A stretch of DNA of 64,000 nt. Origin: Alphaproteobacteria bacterium (GTDB lineage Bacteria > Pseudomonadota > Alphaproteobacteria > Rhodobacterales > Rhodobacteraceae). The stretch is from the NCBI GenBank assembly GCA_009908505.1, contig JAAAPD010000067.1, positions 62,001 through 126,000 of the forward strand, given 5' to 3'. This document shows positions 16,707 to 27,323 of the stretch, piece by piece. The notes below the pieces were generated by a model. It saw nothing but the letters and a program-made list of their open reading frames with translations, searched no databases and was not told the origin of the DNA. Both the position numbers and the translations under genes were made by a program. The stretch's first letter is position 1, and the number at the start of each line of letters is the position of its first letter.

Positions 16707-17411
16707 TCATTTGCCGGATTCAGGCCAGCTGAAGCGGCAAGCGACGCCCAGCGTCACCGCTTGCGGTGTGATCGTGGCGCGATGGCAGATCACCTCGACC
16801 CCGGAGGCGCGGGCGGCATCGAAGGCGCTGGCATAGTCCGGGTCGATGTCCGCGGCGAGGGTCATTTCCGTGCAATCGGTGCGCTGGACCAGGTAGAACA
16901 TCACGGCTCTTCTGCCCGACCTGGCAACCTCGGCCAGGTCGCGCAGGTGCCTGGTGCCGCGCTGGGTGACGCTGTCGGGGAACTCGGCCAGGCCCGATCG
17001 GCGCGCCAATGTCACGGACTTGACCTCGACGAAGGTGTCGCCGCCCAGGCAGAAATCCACGCGGCTGCCGGTGCCGTATTTCACCTCGGTCCGGACCTCG
17101 CCCGTCCCGGCCAGGGCCGGCACCGCACCGGCGCGCAGCGCCTCGCCCACCACGCGGTTGGCCAACCCGGTGTCGATGGTGGCGAACCCTCTGTCCAGCT
17201 CGGCCAGCCGCCAGCCCCAGTCGAGCTTTTTCTTGGGGTCGTCGTTGCGTTCCAACCAAACCCGCAAGCCCGGATCCTTCAGTCCCATCATCGAGCCGGG
17301 ATTGGGGCAATGGGCGCGCACTTCCTCGCCGCTGTCCAGAACCACGTCAGACAGGAACCGCATATAGCGACGTTTCAGCCGACCCGGCACAAGAGGAGTG
17401 GCAAAGCGCAT
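16707..17411 (-). CDS. sfsA: SfsA family DNA/RNA nuclease
   Basis: The 234-residue product starts with the OB-like part (LVPGRLKRRYMRFLSDVVL), then AHCPNPGSMMGL. The nuclease core is SRVDFCLGGDTFVEVKSVTLA, where Asp and the Glu-x-Lys pair match the PD-(D/E)xK site. TQRGTRHLRDL and VMFYLVQRTDC follow as in E. coli SfsA (234 residues as well). SfsA was first linked to maltose metabolism; later work describes nucleic-acid cleavage. The gene lies 67 bases upstream of map on the same strand and is divergent from the CinA-like gene. Confidence 0.95.
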   Translation of the reverse strand: MRFATPLVPGRLKRRYMRFLSDVVLDSGEEVRAHCPNPGSMMGLKDPGLRVWLERNDDPKKKLDWGWRLAELDRGFATIDTGLANRVVGEALRAGAVPALAGTGEVRTEVKYGTGSRVDFCLGGDTFVEVKSVTLARRSGLAEFPDSVTQRGTRHLRDLAEVARSGRRAVMFYLVQRTDCTEMTLAADIDPDYASAFDAARASGVEVICHRATITPQAVTLGVACRFSWPESGK

Positions 17412-17450
17412 GTGCCGGACCTATACCAAGCCTGAACGAAGGAGAATACC

Positions 17451-18173
17451 ATGCCGAACCCAAGCGCCGCCATGCTCGTTATCGGGGATGAAATCCTGTC
17501 GGGCCGTACCCGCGATGCCAACATGCATTTCCTGGCCGGGGAACTGACGCGGATCGGCATCGACCTGAGGGAAGTGCGCGTGGTCAGCGATGATCGCGCG
17601 GCCATCGTTGCGGCGCTGAACGCCCTGCGCGGCGCGTTCGACACGGTGTTCACCTCGGGCGGGATCGGGCCGACCCATGACGATATCACCGCCGATTGCG
17701 TCGCGGAGGCGTTCGGAGTGGGGATCGACGTGCGCGATGACGCGCGGGCGATCCTGCAAGACCATTACGACCGCGCGGGCAGTGAACTGAACGCGGCGCG
17801 CCTGCGCATGGCGCGCATCCCGGACGGGGGCCGCCTGATCGACAACCCGGTCAGCGCCGCGCCCGGCTTTTCAATCGGCAACGTGCATGTGCTGGCCGGG
17901 GTGCCCTCGGTCTTTCAGGCAATGGTCGCCAGCGTGCTGCCGGCCCTGACCGGCGGCGCGCCAATGCTTAGCCAGACCCTGCGGGTCGAACGGGGCGAAG
18001 GCGACGTGGCCGGCCCATTGGCCGAGGTCGCCGCGACCTTTCCGGACCTCTCCATCGGGTCCTACCCATTCCAGAAGGACGGCGCCTACGGCACGCATAT
18101 CGTCGTGCGCGGCACCGATGGGGCGCAGGTGGACACCGCCATGGTGCGGCTGTCGGCCGAGTTGAGCGGATGA
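17451..18173 (+). CDS. CinA-like molybdopterin-binding (MoCF) domain protein
   Basis: The 240-residue product has the MoaB/Mog fold of CinA proteins: LVIGDEILSGRTRDANMHFLAGELTRIGI, then FTSGGIGPTHDDITADCVAEAFG, then NPVSAAPGFSIGNVHVLAGVP. Only the N-terminal CinA domain is present; the C-terminal nicotinamide-nucleotide amidase domain is missing, as in many alphaproteobacteria where it is a separate gene. The biochemical role of this stand-alone domain is uncertain. AAGGAGA before the ATG is a strong ribosome site. The stop overlaps the next start by four bases. Confidence 0.9.
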   Translation: MPNPSAAMLVIGDEILSGRTRDANMHFLAGELTRIGIDLREVRVVSDDRAAIVAALNALRGAFDTVFTSGGIGPTHDDITADCVAEAFGVGIDVRDDARAILQDHYDRAGSELNAARLRMARIPDGGRLIDNPVSAAPGFSIGNVHVLAGVPSVFQAMVASVLPALTGGAPMLSQTLRVERGEGDVAGPLAEVAATFPDLSIGSYPFQKDGAYGTHIVVRGTDGAQVDTAMVRLSAELSG

Positions 18174-18886
18174 CACCCGAGGCCCTGACGGCGCTGATCG
18201 ACGCGACATGGCCGGCCGCGTCCTTCGACCATGTCGGACCCTGGACCATTCGCAAAGACGCAAGCGGCGGCAGCCGGGTCAGTGCGGCCACGGCCCGAGG
18301 CACCGCAGGGGCCGACGATATCGAAACCGCCGAGGCCGCCATGCGGGCGCAGGGCCGGGCGCCTCTCTTCATGCTGCGCGAGGGCGAAGAGGTGCTGGAT
18401 TTTGCGCTGGCGTCACGTGGCTACCGGATCAAGGATCCGGTGACGCTCTATGTTGCGCCGGTCGGCATGCTTGCCGTTCAACCGCCCCCCGCGACCTGTT
18501 TCGAGGCCTGGCCCCCCGTCGCAAGCCAGTCGGAGATCTGGGCCGAAGGCGGCATCGGGCCTGCGCGCATCGCCATCATGGACAGGGTCAGGAGCCCCAA
18601 GACCTCGATCCTTGGCCGGTCGGACGACACGCCGGCAGGCACATTGTTCGTCGCACTGGATGATCGGACCGCCATGGTCCATGCCCTGGAAATCCCCGCG
18701 CGGTTCCGCCGCCGTGGCCTGGGGCGCCTGATGATGCAGGGCGCGGCGATCTGGGCCCGCGACGCGGGGGCCGACAGCATCGCCGTTCTCGTCACCGCGG
18801 CCAATACCGCGGCAAACGCGCTCTACTCTTCCCTCGGCATGGCGTCTGCGGCAGGGTACCACTACCGTATGCACCCGGAGGCCTGA
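18170..18886 (+). CDS. GNAT family N-acetyltransferase
   Basis: The 238-residue product carries the acetyl-CoA binding motif IPARFRRRGLGRLMMQGAA in its C-terminal half, followed by VTAANTAANALYSSLGM, the normal end of a GNAT domain. The N-terminal half is less conserved and may form a second, degenerate GNAT fold. The gene is coupled at both ends, by four bases to the CinA-like gene and by one base to the AhpD-like gene. The acceptor substrate is unknown. Confidence 0.87.
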   Translation: MTPEALTALIDATWPAASFDHVGPWTIRKDASGGSRVSAATARGTAGADDIETAEAAMRAQGRAPLFMLREGEEVLDFALASRGYRIKDPVTLYVAPVGMLAVQPPPATCFEAWPPVASQSEIWAEGGIGPARIAIMDRVRSPKTSILGRSDDTPAGTLFVALDDRTAMVHALEIPARFRRRGLGRLMMQGAAIWARDAGADSIAVLVTAANTAANALYSSLGMASAAGYHYRMHPEA

Positions 18887-19458
18887 TGCCCGACCAAGAC
18901 CCACCCATCGCGCTCGACTTGCCCATAGTCGACCCGCTGCCCGAAGACACCCAGAAATACTTCGCCATCTGCCAGGACAAGCTGGGCATGGTGCCCAACG
19001 TGCTGCGTGCCTATGCCTTCGACATAGACAAGCTGAACGCGTTCACGGCGATGTACAACGACCTGATGCTGGCCGATAGCGGACTGAGCAAGCTGGAACG
19101 CGAGATGATCGCGGTTGTCGTGTCGTCGATCAACAAATGCTTCTATTGCCTGACCGCCCACGGCGCGGCGGTGCGCGAATTGTCGGGCGATCCGCAACTG
19201 GGCGAAATGATGGTGATGAACTGGAGGGTCGCCGCACTGGATGCCCGGCAAACCGCCATGCTGGCCTTTGCCGAGAAGATCACCAAGGTCAGCGCCGAAA
19301 TCACCGAAGCCGACCGGCAGGTCCTGCGGGATGCCGGGTTCAGCGACCGCGACATCTGGGACATTGCCAATGTCACCGGTTTCTTCAACATGACGAACCG
19401 GGTTGCCTCGGCCACCGACATGCGGCCCAACGCGGCCTATCACGGGCAATTCCGCTGA
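18886..19458 (+). CDS. Peroxidase-related carboxymuconolactone decarboxylase/AhpD-fold protein
   Basis: The 190-residue product contains the redox motif CFYCLTAHG (Cys-x-x-Cys with a nearby His), which is the AhpD active site, and helical segments typical of the family (LSKLEREMIAVVVSSINK, DIWDIANVTGFFNMTNR). Such proteins act as alkylhydroperoxidases or thiol reductants; this subgroup is usually called peroxidase-related enzyme. GGAG lies before the ATG. It is the third gene of a coupled run that starts at 17.4 kb. Confidence 0.9.
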   Translation: MPDQDPPIALDLPIVDPLPEDTQKYFAICQDKLGMVPNVLRAYAFDIDKLNAFTAMYNDLMLADSGLSKLEREMIAVVVSSINKCFYCLTAHGAAVRELSGDPQLGEMMVMNWRVAALDARQTAMLAFAEKITKVSAEITEADRQVLRDAGFSDRDIWDIANVTGFFNMTNRVASATDMRPNAAYHGQFR

Positions 19459-19465
19459 TCCCGTG

Positions 19466-20410
19466 ATGAAGCGGCCCCTGACCCTGTTTCTGAGCCTGTT
19501 GCCCGGTCTGGCTGGGGCACTCTCGCTGGACCTGCCCGGCAATGCCACACTCGAGGCCGACGTAACCGAGACACCCGGCATCTACGAGATGCCCATCGGC
19601 CCCTGGCGTGAGGACGGCATGCCGATCCTGTCCGAGCAAGGCAACCTGCGCCAGCAGGCCTGGCGGATCAACGGAGCGAGACTGACGACGGCACAGATTC
19701 TCTTGCCCCTGCGCGCACAACTGACCGAGGACGGCTTCGACATCCTGTTCGAATGTCAGACAGAAGGCTGCGGCGGCTTCGATTTCCGCTTTGCCACTCG
19801 GGTCGTCGACGCGCCGGACATGCACGTCGATCTTGGCGACTTTCGTTATCTGGCCGCCGAAAGAACAGGCGACGAGGGCACCGAATTGGTAAGCCTTTTG
19901 ATCAGCCGGTCGGCTCAAGCTGGCCATGTGCAACTCACGCGGGTTGGTCCGGCAGAGGAAACCGATGCAATCGGGACTGCGACCGGGCAGGCCTTGTCGT
20001 CCGCGTTGCCGGCCGGCACACTACCGGCCCCGACGGACTTGGCGGCCCGCCTTGAACGCACCGGCCATGCTGTGCTGACCGACCTTACGTTCGAAACAGG
20101 ATCGGCCCAGCTGGGCTCGGGCAGCTTCGCCTCGCTCGATGCGTTGGCGGTCTACCTTGCTGCGCATCCGGAACGGCGCGTGGCGCTTGTTGGCCACACT
20201 GATTCGGTCGGCGCGCTTGAGGGGAACATATCGCTCAGCCGACGTCGCGCGGGGTCCGTTCTGGAACGGCTGGTGTCCGATTACGGCGTGCCGCGCCGCC
20301 AGTTGGAGGCCGAGGGCATGGGCTATCTCGCCCCCGTCGCCAGCAACCTGACCGAGGACGGCCGCGAAGCGAACCGGCGCGTCGAGGTCATCATGCTGTC
20401 GACTGACTAG
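19466..20410 (+). CDS. OmpA-family cell-envelope protein
   Basis: The 314-residue product has a signal peptide (LFLSLLPGLAGALS), a unique N-terminal domain with Cys residues in FECQTEGCGGFDF, and a C-terminal OmpA/MotB peptidoglycan-binding domain (TDLTFETGSAQLGSGS, VALVGHTDSVGALEGN, LSRRRAGSV, NRRVEVIM). It should sit in the periplasm or outer membrane and hold on to peptidoglycan. The ATG at 19466 gives a proper signal peptide. It starts eight bases after the AhpD-like stop and is followed by the LysR terminator in the opposite direction. Confidence 0.9.
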   Translation: MKRPLTLFLSLLPGLAGALSLDLPGNATLEADVTETPGIYEMPIGPWREDGMPILSEQGNLRQQAWRINGARLTTAQILLPLRAQLTEDGFDILFECQTEGCGGFDFRFATRVVDAPDMHVDLGDFRYLAAERTGDEGTELVSLLISRSAQAGHVQLTRVGPAEETDAIGTATGQALSSALPAGTLPAPTDLAARLERTGHAVLTDLTFETGSAQLGSGSFASLDALAVYLAAHPERRVALVGHTDSVGALEGNISLSRRRAGSVLERLVSDYGVPRRQLEAEGMGYLAPVASNLTEDGREANRRVEVIMLSTD

Positions 20411-20437
20411 GCCAAATCGCCCTGACACGAAACGGCC

Positions 20438-20466
20438 AAAAAGAAACCGCGGCCCAAGGGCCGCGG
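20438..20466 (-). terminator. Rho-independent terminator of the LysR gene
   Basis: The 9-bp stem CCGCGGCCC/GGGCCGCGG follows AAAAAGAAA on the plus strand, giving a U-rich tract on the minus strand. It lies 44 bases after the LysR stop. Confidence 0.75.
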
Positions 20467-20509
20467 AGGTAAGGAAAGCATCCTCGGGGGATAGTAATAT
20501 AAGGGCGGC

Positions 20510-21415
20510 CTACCAGTTGTCGGGTCCCTTGTCGGCGAAGGCATGGGCCAGGAAGTCGATGAAGGCGCGCACCTTGGGTTGGGTGAAGCGGCCCGGCGGA
20601 TAGACGGCATAGATGCCCTGGGTTTCGACCGGCAGATCGGGGATGGCCTCTTCGACAAGGCCCTTTTCCATGGCCTCGGCATAGAGGAAGCTGGGCAGGT
20701 AAGCGATGCCAAGGCCGGAAATCGCGGCATTCAGCAGCGATTGCCCATCATTCACGGTCAGCCAGCCGGCAGTCCGGACCTGCCGCTTTTCGCCCGAGGG
20801 CGCGGTCAGCTTCCAGACGGCGGAATTGGCGGCGTTGGAATAATGCAGCAGCTTGTGCTCATTCAGATCGTCGATACGCTGCGGTCGGCCGTGTTTCTGG
20901 AAATAGGAGGGGCTGGCCACCATCCGCTTGGAGGTCTCGGTCAGCTTGCGGGCACGCAGGGTGCTGTCTTCCAACTCGCCGATGCGCACGGCCATGTCGA
21001 AGCCTTCGGAGATCAATTCGACATAGCGGTTGTTGAGCACCATGTTCACGGTGATCTCGGGAAATTCCTGAAGGAACTCACCCAGGACCGGCGATAGGTG
21101 GTTGACGCCGAAATCCGTGGCAACCGAGATGCGCAGCAGGCCCGAGGGATCGGACTGCATCGAGGTGACAAGCGCATCGGCCTCGCCCGCATCATTCAGG
21201 ACACGGCGGGCCCGGTCGTAGTAGGCCAGGCCGATCTCGGTCGGACTGACCCGGCGCGTGGTCCGATTGAGAAGCCGCGCGCCAAGGCGCGCCTCAAGCG
21301 ACGAAACGTGCTTGGAAACGGCGGATTTCGAAATCCCCATCTTCTTGGCTGCGTCCGTAAAACCGCCCTGGTCCACAACGGTGGCGAAGGCTTCCATTTC
21401 GGTCAGGCGATCCAT
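20510..21415 (-). CDS. LysR family transcriptional regulator
   Basis: The 301-residue product has the N-terminal winged helix (AFATVVDQGGFTDAAKKMGISKSAVSKHVSSLEARLGARLL) and a two-lobed effector-binding domain (LRISVATDFGVNHLSPVLGEF, SGLGIAYLPSFLY). It most resembles the CrgA/DsdC-like subgroup with the linker RVLNDAGEADALV. The effector is unknown. The divergent neighbour is the Hint-domain protein, with 229 bases between them holding an inverted repeat that could be its operator. Confidence 0.93.
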   Translation of the reverse strand: MDRLTEMEAFATVVDQGGFTDAAKKMGISKSAVSKHVSSLEARLGARLLNRTTRRVSPTEIGLAYYDRARRVLNDAGEADALVTSMQSDPSGLLRISVATDFGVNHLSPVLGEFLQEFPEITVNMVLNNRYVELISEGFDMAVRIGELEDSTLRARKLTETSKRMVASPSYFQKHGRPQRIDDLNEHKLLHYSNAANSAVWKLTAPSGEKRQVRTAGWLTVNDGQSLLNAAISGLGIAYLPSFLYAEAMEKGLVEEAIPDLPVETQGIYAVYPPGRFTQPKVRAFIDFLAHAFADKGPDNW

Positions 21416-21445
21416 CCTGCGTCCCCGATACTATCTTAACATTCA

Positions 21446-21462
21446 ACGCCAATATCTGGCGT
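21446..21462. promoter_or_regulatory. Inverted repeat, possible LysR operator
   Basis: ACGCCA-N5-TGGCGT is a perfect 17-bp dyad, 31 bases upstream of the LysR start. Its size fits a LysR recognition site, and LysR proteins commonly control their own divergent promoters. No binding motif is known for this regulator, so the role is inferred. Confidence 0.4.
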
Positions 21463-21644
21463 CGGAATCGGGCAGGACTGCGGCGCTTGCCTGACAATTG
21501 AAGGGTTTTACGGGGACTGTGCCAAGGCCGGAAACGCGTCTTGGATCGTTCGTCATACCCTGCACCAGAATTGCCCGATTTCGGCACCAATTTGTTCACT
21601 TTCATATGGTCAGTCCTGCACGAGCAGTTCGAGGAGTGTGCGTT

Positions 21645-22652
21645 TTGGCCAACTACCAGATTTACATGCTGAACAAGGCGGACGTATCTGTTTCTAACGG
21701 GACCGATCTGGATGGCGTGACACAAGGCGACGGCTCGCACTTGGAAGGCGAGACGATCACGCTGAACTCCAACAATTGGCAAGCGGTCGATATCACCGAC
21801 GATGACAGCGCCTTCGGCGACAGCGATAGCAGTCAGTCTCTGGACGGGGCGCAGACCATCAACGGCATTTCATACGCGTCGGGAACGACCGTCGAGGCCG
21901 AGTATCAGCTAACCGTGACGGACGGCACCACGACCTACGAGGTCATCGCCTTCAACGTGAACAACAGTTCTCCGGCCTACGGTACGGTGGAAGGGTTGGC
22001 CGTAATCGGTGAATTGCCGCCGACCGGCATTCCTCTGACGGTCCAGACAGCGACCGAGGGGCCCAACTTTCAGGCAGCCGACTACGCCGTTCCCTGTTTC
22101 GCAAGCGGAACACTGATCGACACGCCCGACGGGCCGCGCGCGGTCGAGGCGCTGCATGCTGGTGATTTGGTCATGACTGCCGATCACGGGCCGCAACGGC
22201 TATGCTGGGCCGGGGCCGCAACGGTTGCCGCGGTCGGGGCATACGCACCGATCCACCTTCCTGCCGGCGTCGTCGGCAACACCCGCGCGCTGCGCCTGTC
22301 GCCCGAACACCGCGTACTGGTCGGCGGCTGGCGGGCCGAGCTTTTTTTCGGCGCTGAAAATGTGCTTGTAGCGGCCAAGCATCTTGTCGGGCATTGCGGG
22401 ATACACCGCGCATCAGGCGGTTCGGTGACTTATCACCACCTGATGTGCGGCCGGCACGAGATCCTGTTTGCCGAGGGGGCCGCGACCGAAAGCTTCCACG
22501 TCGGAGACACGATCCTCGACCGGATGCAGGCCGCGACACGCGCCGAACTTCTGACTCTCTTTCCCGAACTCGCCAAGCCCGCGGGGGCCGCCAAACAAAC
22601 CGTCCGCCGCTGCTTGCGTGGGTATGAAGCGACAGTGCTCCTTGCCGCCTGA
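21645..22652 (+). CDS. Secreted Hint-domain protein (Hint_2 type)
   Basis: The 335-residue product has an N-terminal acidic, Ser/Asp/Thr-rich part without a signal peptide (MANYQIYMLNKADVSVSNG; DDDSAFGDSDSSQSLDG), then a Hint domain beginning CFASGTLIDTPDGPRAVEALHAGD and containing LSPEHRVLVGGWRAEL and VTYHHLMCGRHEILFAEG. Proteins of this form are common in roseobacters and are often thought to leave the cell by type I secretion; the Hint fold may self-cleave. The start is TTG at 21645 with GAGGAG eight bases upstream; the ORF-track ATG at 21498 has no such site. It ends three bases before the fadH stop. Confidence 0.85.
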   Translation: MANYQIYMLNKADVSVSNGTDLDGVTQGDGSHLEGETITLNSNNWQAVDITDDDSAFGDSDSSQSLDGAQTINGISYASGTTVEAEYQLTVTDGTTTYEVIAFNVNNSSPAYGTVEGLAVIGELPPTGIPLTVQTATEGPNFQAADYAVPCFASGTLIDTPDGPRAVEALHAGDLVMTADHGPQRLCWAGAATVAAVGAYAPIHLPAGVVGNTRALRLSPEHRVLVGGWRAELFFGAENVLVAAKHLVGHCGIHRASGGSVTYHHLMCGRHEILFAEGAATESFHVGDTILDRMQAATRAELLTLFPELAKPAGAAKQTVRRCLRGYEATVLLAA

Positions 22653-22655
22653 CTA

Positions 22656-24725
<2,070 letters not shown>

Positions 24726-24742
24726 TCACGCAGGACGCGGCG

Positions 24743-25255
24743 TCAGCGATCCAATTGCGCGAAGAGCAGGCCGCCCTTTCGTCGCAGGGCGCGCCAAGGC
24801 GCCGCGTGACTGTCCAACACCCTTTCCAGGCCCAGCATGTTCGATCGTTCGTCCAACAACAACAGCCACCCACCCCGCCGCAGGTGGGTCAGCATCCGGC
24901 CCAGTACCGCGTGGCGGGCGCCGGTGTCGAGCATGTGCAGGGTTCGGTCGACCAGAAGGATGTCGAACAGGCCGTCGGGTCTGTAGTCGCGCAGATCGGC
25001 CACTTGGCCTGTCAAGTCCAAGCCCTCGGCCTCGGCGGCGGCGACCATGTCGGATATGCCAGCCTCGGACAAGTCGACCCCCACCACCGCGTGCCCGCGC
25101 CGGGCGATGGGCAGCGCGTCGCGCCCCTGCCCGCAGCCGATGTCCAGAAGCCGAACCGGCCGGTGCAGGTGATCGAGGAACGCCGCAACGTCGGCATTGG
25201 GCCGGCCGAGTGCATTGGGCGTCTCGCGGTAAAGGGCGTCATAGTCATAGGCCAT
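24743..25255 (-). CDS. Class I SAM-dependent methyltransferase
   Basis: The 170-residue product has the SAM motif LLDIGCGQGRDALPIARRGHAVVGVDLSEAGI and a short core ending LRRGGWLLLLDE. Its size and motif I resemble TehB-like methyltransferases, but the substrate is unknown. A reading frame of similar length on the other strand is a shadow. The gene lies upstream of fadH in the same direction. Confidence 0.88.
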   Translation of the reverse strand: MAYDYDALYRETPNALGRPNADVAAFLDHLHRPVRLLDIGCGQGRDALPIARRGHAVVGVDLSEAGISDMVAAAEAEGLDLTGQVADLRDYRPDGLFDILLVDRTLHMLDTGARHAVLGRMLTHLRRGGWLLLLDERSNMLGLERVLDSHAAPWRALRRKGGLLFAQLDR

Positions 25256-25311
25256 GCCGCCTGTTCTAGCGGCGGCCTTGCCCCATGGCTAAGTGAAATA
25301 TTCCGTGAACG

Positions 25312-25698
25312 TCACTCGTCCATGGTTTCCACGCAATGCCGACGAAATGCCTTTTTCAGCATGTCCAGTTCAGCCCGCAGCAGGCCCATTTCGGCGCGAA
25401 TATCCTCGGCCAGGGCATCACCGGCGACGATGGCGAAGGACCCCAAGACAGCAGCATCTCGGCGGTCGTTTATCAGAAAGGTCTGCACCCCGTCGGATAT
25501 TCGATCCGCGGGGATCGGGACGCGGACATACCAGCATTCCTCGACCCGGTCCTCCTCGACCTCGACGCCCTCGACCGGCTGATCCAGATGGGTGACCTCG
25601 ATGTCGGGTTGCCAGTTGTCGCGCCCGGCCCGCTTGAGAACGCCATGCCAGACCCCTTCGATCAGGCGCAGCTTGGTCAGCGTCACGTCTTGTCCCAT
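25312..25698 (-). CDS. Conserved hypothetical protein, 128 residues
   Basis: The product starts MGQDVTLTKLRLIEGVWHG and ends with a helical, amphipathic tail (LRAELDMLKKAFRRHC). The middle contains VEEDRVEECWYVRVPIPADRISDG, an acidic beta-rich part. I do not recognise the family. The ATG at 25698 has AGAGGA seven bases upstream; a GTG at 25713 overlapping the previous stop (GTGA) is the other possible start. It is coupled to the 257-residue gene upstream, so the two probably work together. Confidence 0.75.
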   Translation of the reverse strand: MGQDVTLTKLRLIEGVWHGVLKRAGRDNWQPDIEVTHLDQPVEGVEVEEDRVEECWYVRVPIPADRISDGVQTFLINDRRDAAVLGSFAIVAGDALAEDIRAEMGLLRAELDMLKKAFRRHCVETMDE

Positions 25699-25709
25699 GG
25701 CATCCTCTT

Positions 25710-26483
25710 TCACAACTCGGCGCGGGGCACGCGGCAGAAGGTGACATCGCGGATCGTCACCTGGTTCATTTCCGGCCCCTCGAAGATCACGTCAACCCAC
25801 ATGGATTCGACCCGCTTCTCGTTCAGGTTGGTGTAGGCGAGGTCGAATTCCACCGTCACCTGGTCCTCGTGCAGGGGCAGTTCCCGCACGATCTGTTCGG
25901 TATTGGGGCCGTGGCGCACGTTCAGGCGGGCGAAAATCTCCAGCGGCTTTTCCATCTCGACAATCACGTCCATGCGGAGCAGGTGCCGCTTGCGCAGCCC
26001 GTCGCAGGCGGATTCGGGCAGGTTCAGAACGAGGCTCAGGAACGACCCGTCGAACCGGAACACATCCAGACGCAAGCCGAACGGGGCCAGGTCGGACTCG
26101 CGCGTGTTGCGAAGCTGGCGCAGGGTCAGCTCCGAGATCTGGCAATCATGAAACAGTGTGACCTCGTCGCCCAGCATCGTGCGGGACTCGACCGCCGCCA
26201 AACCCTTTACCGGCAGCGCACCGCGCCAGGCCTGCGGCCGCCAGGACCAATCGGTGCCCTGCGGACGCGGAAAGGTCGTCGATCCGACACGCGGCAGGGC
26301 CAGCCGGCTATCGGCCTGGTAGGTCAGTTCATCCAGCGAGTGGCGCAGGTTGCGCGCGGCGTTGCGCTGGCGGCGCAGTTCCGATAGCTCGGTCTTGGGC
26401 GCTTCGGCGGCCGCGCGCGACCAGTATCGCCGCATGCGCCGGTTCACGAACCGTGCCACTAGCCCTTTGCGCAGCTTCGCCAT
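25710..26483 (-). CDS. Conserved hypothetical protein (DUF6478-like)
   Basis: The 257-residue product has a basic N-terminus (AKLRKGLVARFVNRRMRRYWSRA), a linker of Arg/Asn-rich helix, and a beta-rich remainder (GSTTFPRPQGTDWSWRPQAW, FGLRLDVFRFDGSFLSLVLNLP, VEFDLAYTNLNEKRVESMWVDVIFEGPEMNQV). I recall proteins of this type as an uncharacterised Rhodobacteraceae family, DUF6478, but cannot check that here. There is no signal or membrane segment. The ATG at 26483 is preferred; a start at 26549 is also open. It is coupled to the 128-residue gene. Confidence 0.72.
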   Translation of the reverse strand: MAKLRKGLVARFVNRRMRRYWSRAAAEAPKTELSELRRQRNAARNLRHSLDELTYQADSRLALPRVGSTTFPRPQGTDWSWRPQAWRGALPVKGLAAVESRTMLGDEVTLFHDCQISELTLRQLRNTRESDLAPFGLRLDVFRFDGSFLSLVLNLPESACDGLRKRHLLRMDVIVEMEKPLEIFARLNVRHGPNTEQIVRELPLHEDQVTVEFDLAYTNLNEKRVESMWVDVIFEGPEMNQVTIRDVTFCRVPRAEL

Positions 26484-26591
26484 TTTCGGCCTTCGCGTTG
26501 TTTGGTCTTCGGCAACATACCTGCCAAATTGTTTCAGGAAAGGAAACAACTACACGGCGGCAATCGGGGATTTTGCAACACCGCCCGACCT

Positions 26592-27224
26592 TCAGGACGG
26601 GTCTGCCGCCGGTCGGTTCACCTCTCCCAGAGCGTTGAACGTGAGCTCCAGTAGCGTGCGCCCGGCGTCACGCCCCAGTGGCGCGCGGCTGTAGCTTAGG
26701 GCTGAAACGGTCACCAGCCTGTCACCAACATCCGTGAATCCGCGCCAGATCGCGGGGGTAGTGCCGGGCACAGGCGCACCGCCCTTGTCCTCGAAACGCA
26801 CAAGCACGAGGTTATCATTCACGTGGACCTCGCCAATATCGACCCCGGCGTCACCACTGGCCAGAAGTGCCCGGCCCGCATCATCACGCAGATAGTCGGC
26901 AAGCCCGGCCGCGCCTTCGGTCACGAGGGCACTGCCCGGGTCGCCGAACTGAACGGTCAGCAGACCTGCCCGGTCGGGCATTACCGCGGCCCGGTCCGAC
27001 AACACTGCACAGCCCGCCAGGATGGCGAAACCGCGCGACGCGGAACTTGACGATTGGTCGACGCAATAACCCTCGGGGCCGCGCACCCGCACGTCACCGC
27101 CCAGCATGGAAAGCGTGCGGATGCCATCGCCGGTCATGTCGCGGCCACCGCCGGGAAATTGCAGCCCATCAGCACATCCGGCCAACCACGCAAGGGCGAT
27201 AAACGCCGTTAAGGGTTTGTGCAT
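26592..27224 (-). CDS. Lipoprotein of unknown function
   Basis: The 210-residue product has a signal peptide with lipobox LAGC at residues 13-16, so the mature protein starts at Cys and is anchored in a membrane. The rest (GDVRVRGPEGYCVDQSSSSASRGFAILAGCAVLSD, LLTVQFGDPGSALV, VSALSYSRAPLGRDAGRTLLELTFNALGEVN) resembles a small family-specific lipoprotein found in roseobacters. No enzyme motif is visible. It is divergent from the CPBP protease gene. Confidence 0.78.
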   Translation of the reverse strand: MHKPLTAFIALAWLAGCADGLQFPGGGRDMTGDGIRTLSMLGGDVRVRGPEGYCVDQSSSSASRGFAILAGCAVLSDRAAVMPDRAGLLTVQFGDPGSALVTEGAAGLADYLRDDAGRALLASGDAGVDIGEVHVNDNLVLVRFEDKGGAPVPGTTPAIWRGFTDVGDRLVTVSALSYSRAPLGRDAGRTLLELTFNALGEVNRPAADPS

Positions 27225-27323
27225 TCCCCGCCTCCGGTTCGGTTTACCGGGTTCGTCTAAAGCGATGCGCTGGCTTGAACAAGCCCGATTGCCCCCGTCA
27301 AGGCAAGCAGCCTATAGGGGGTC

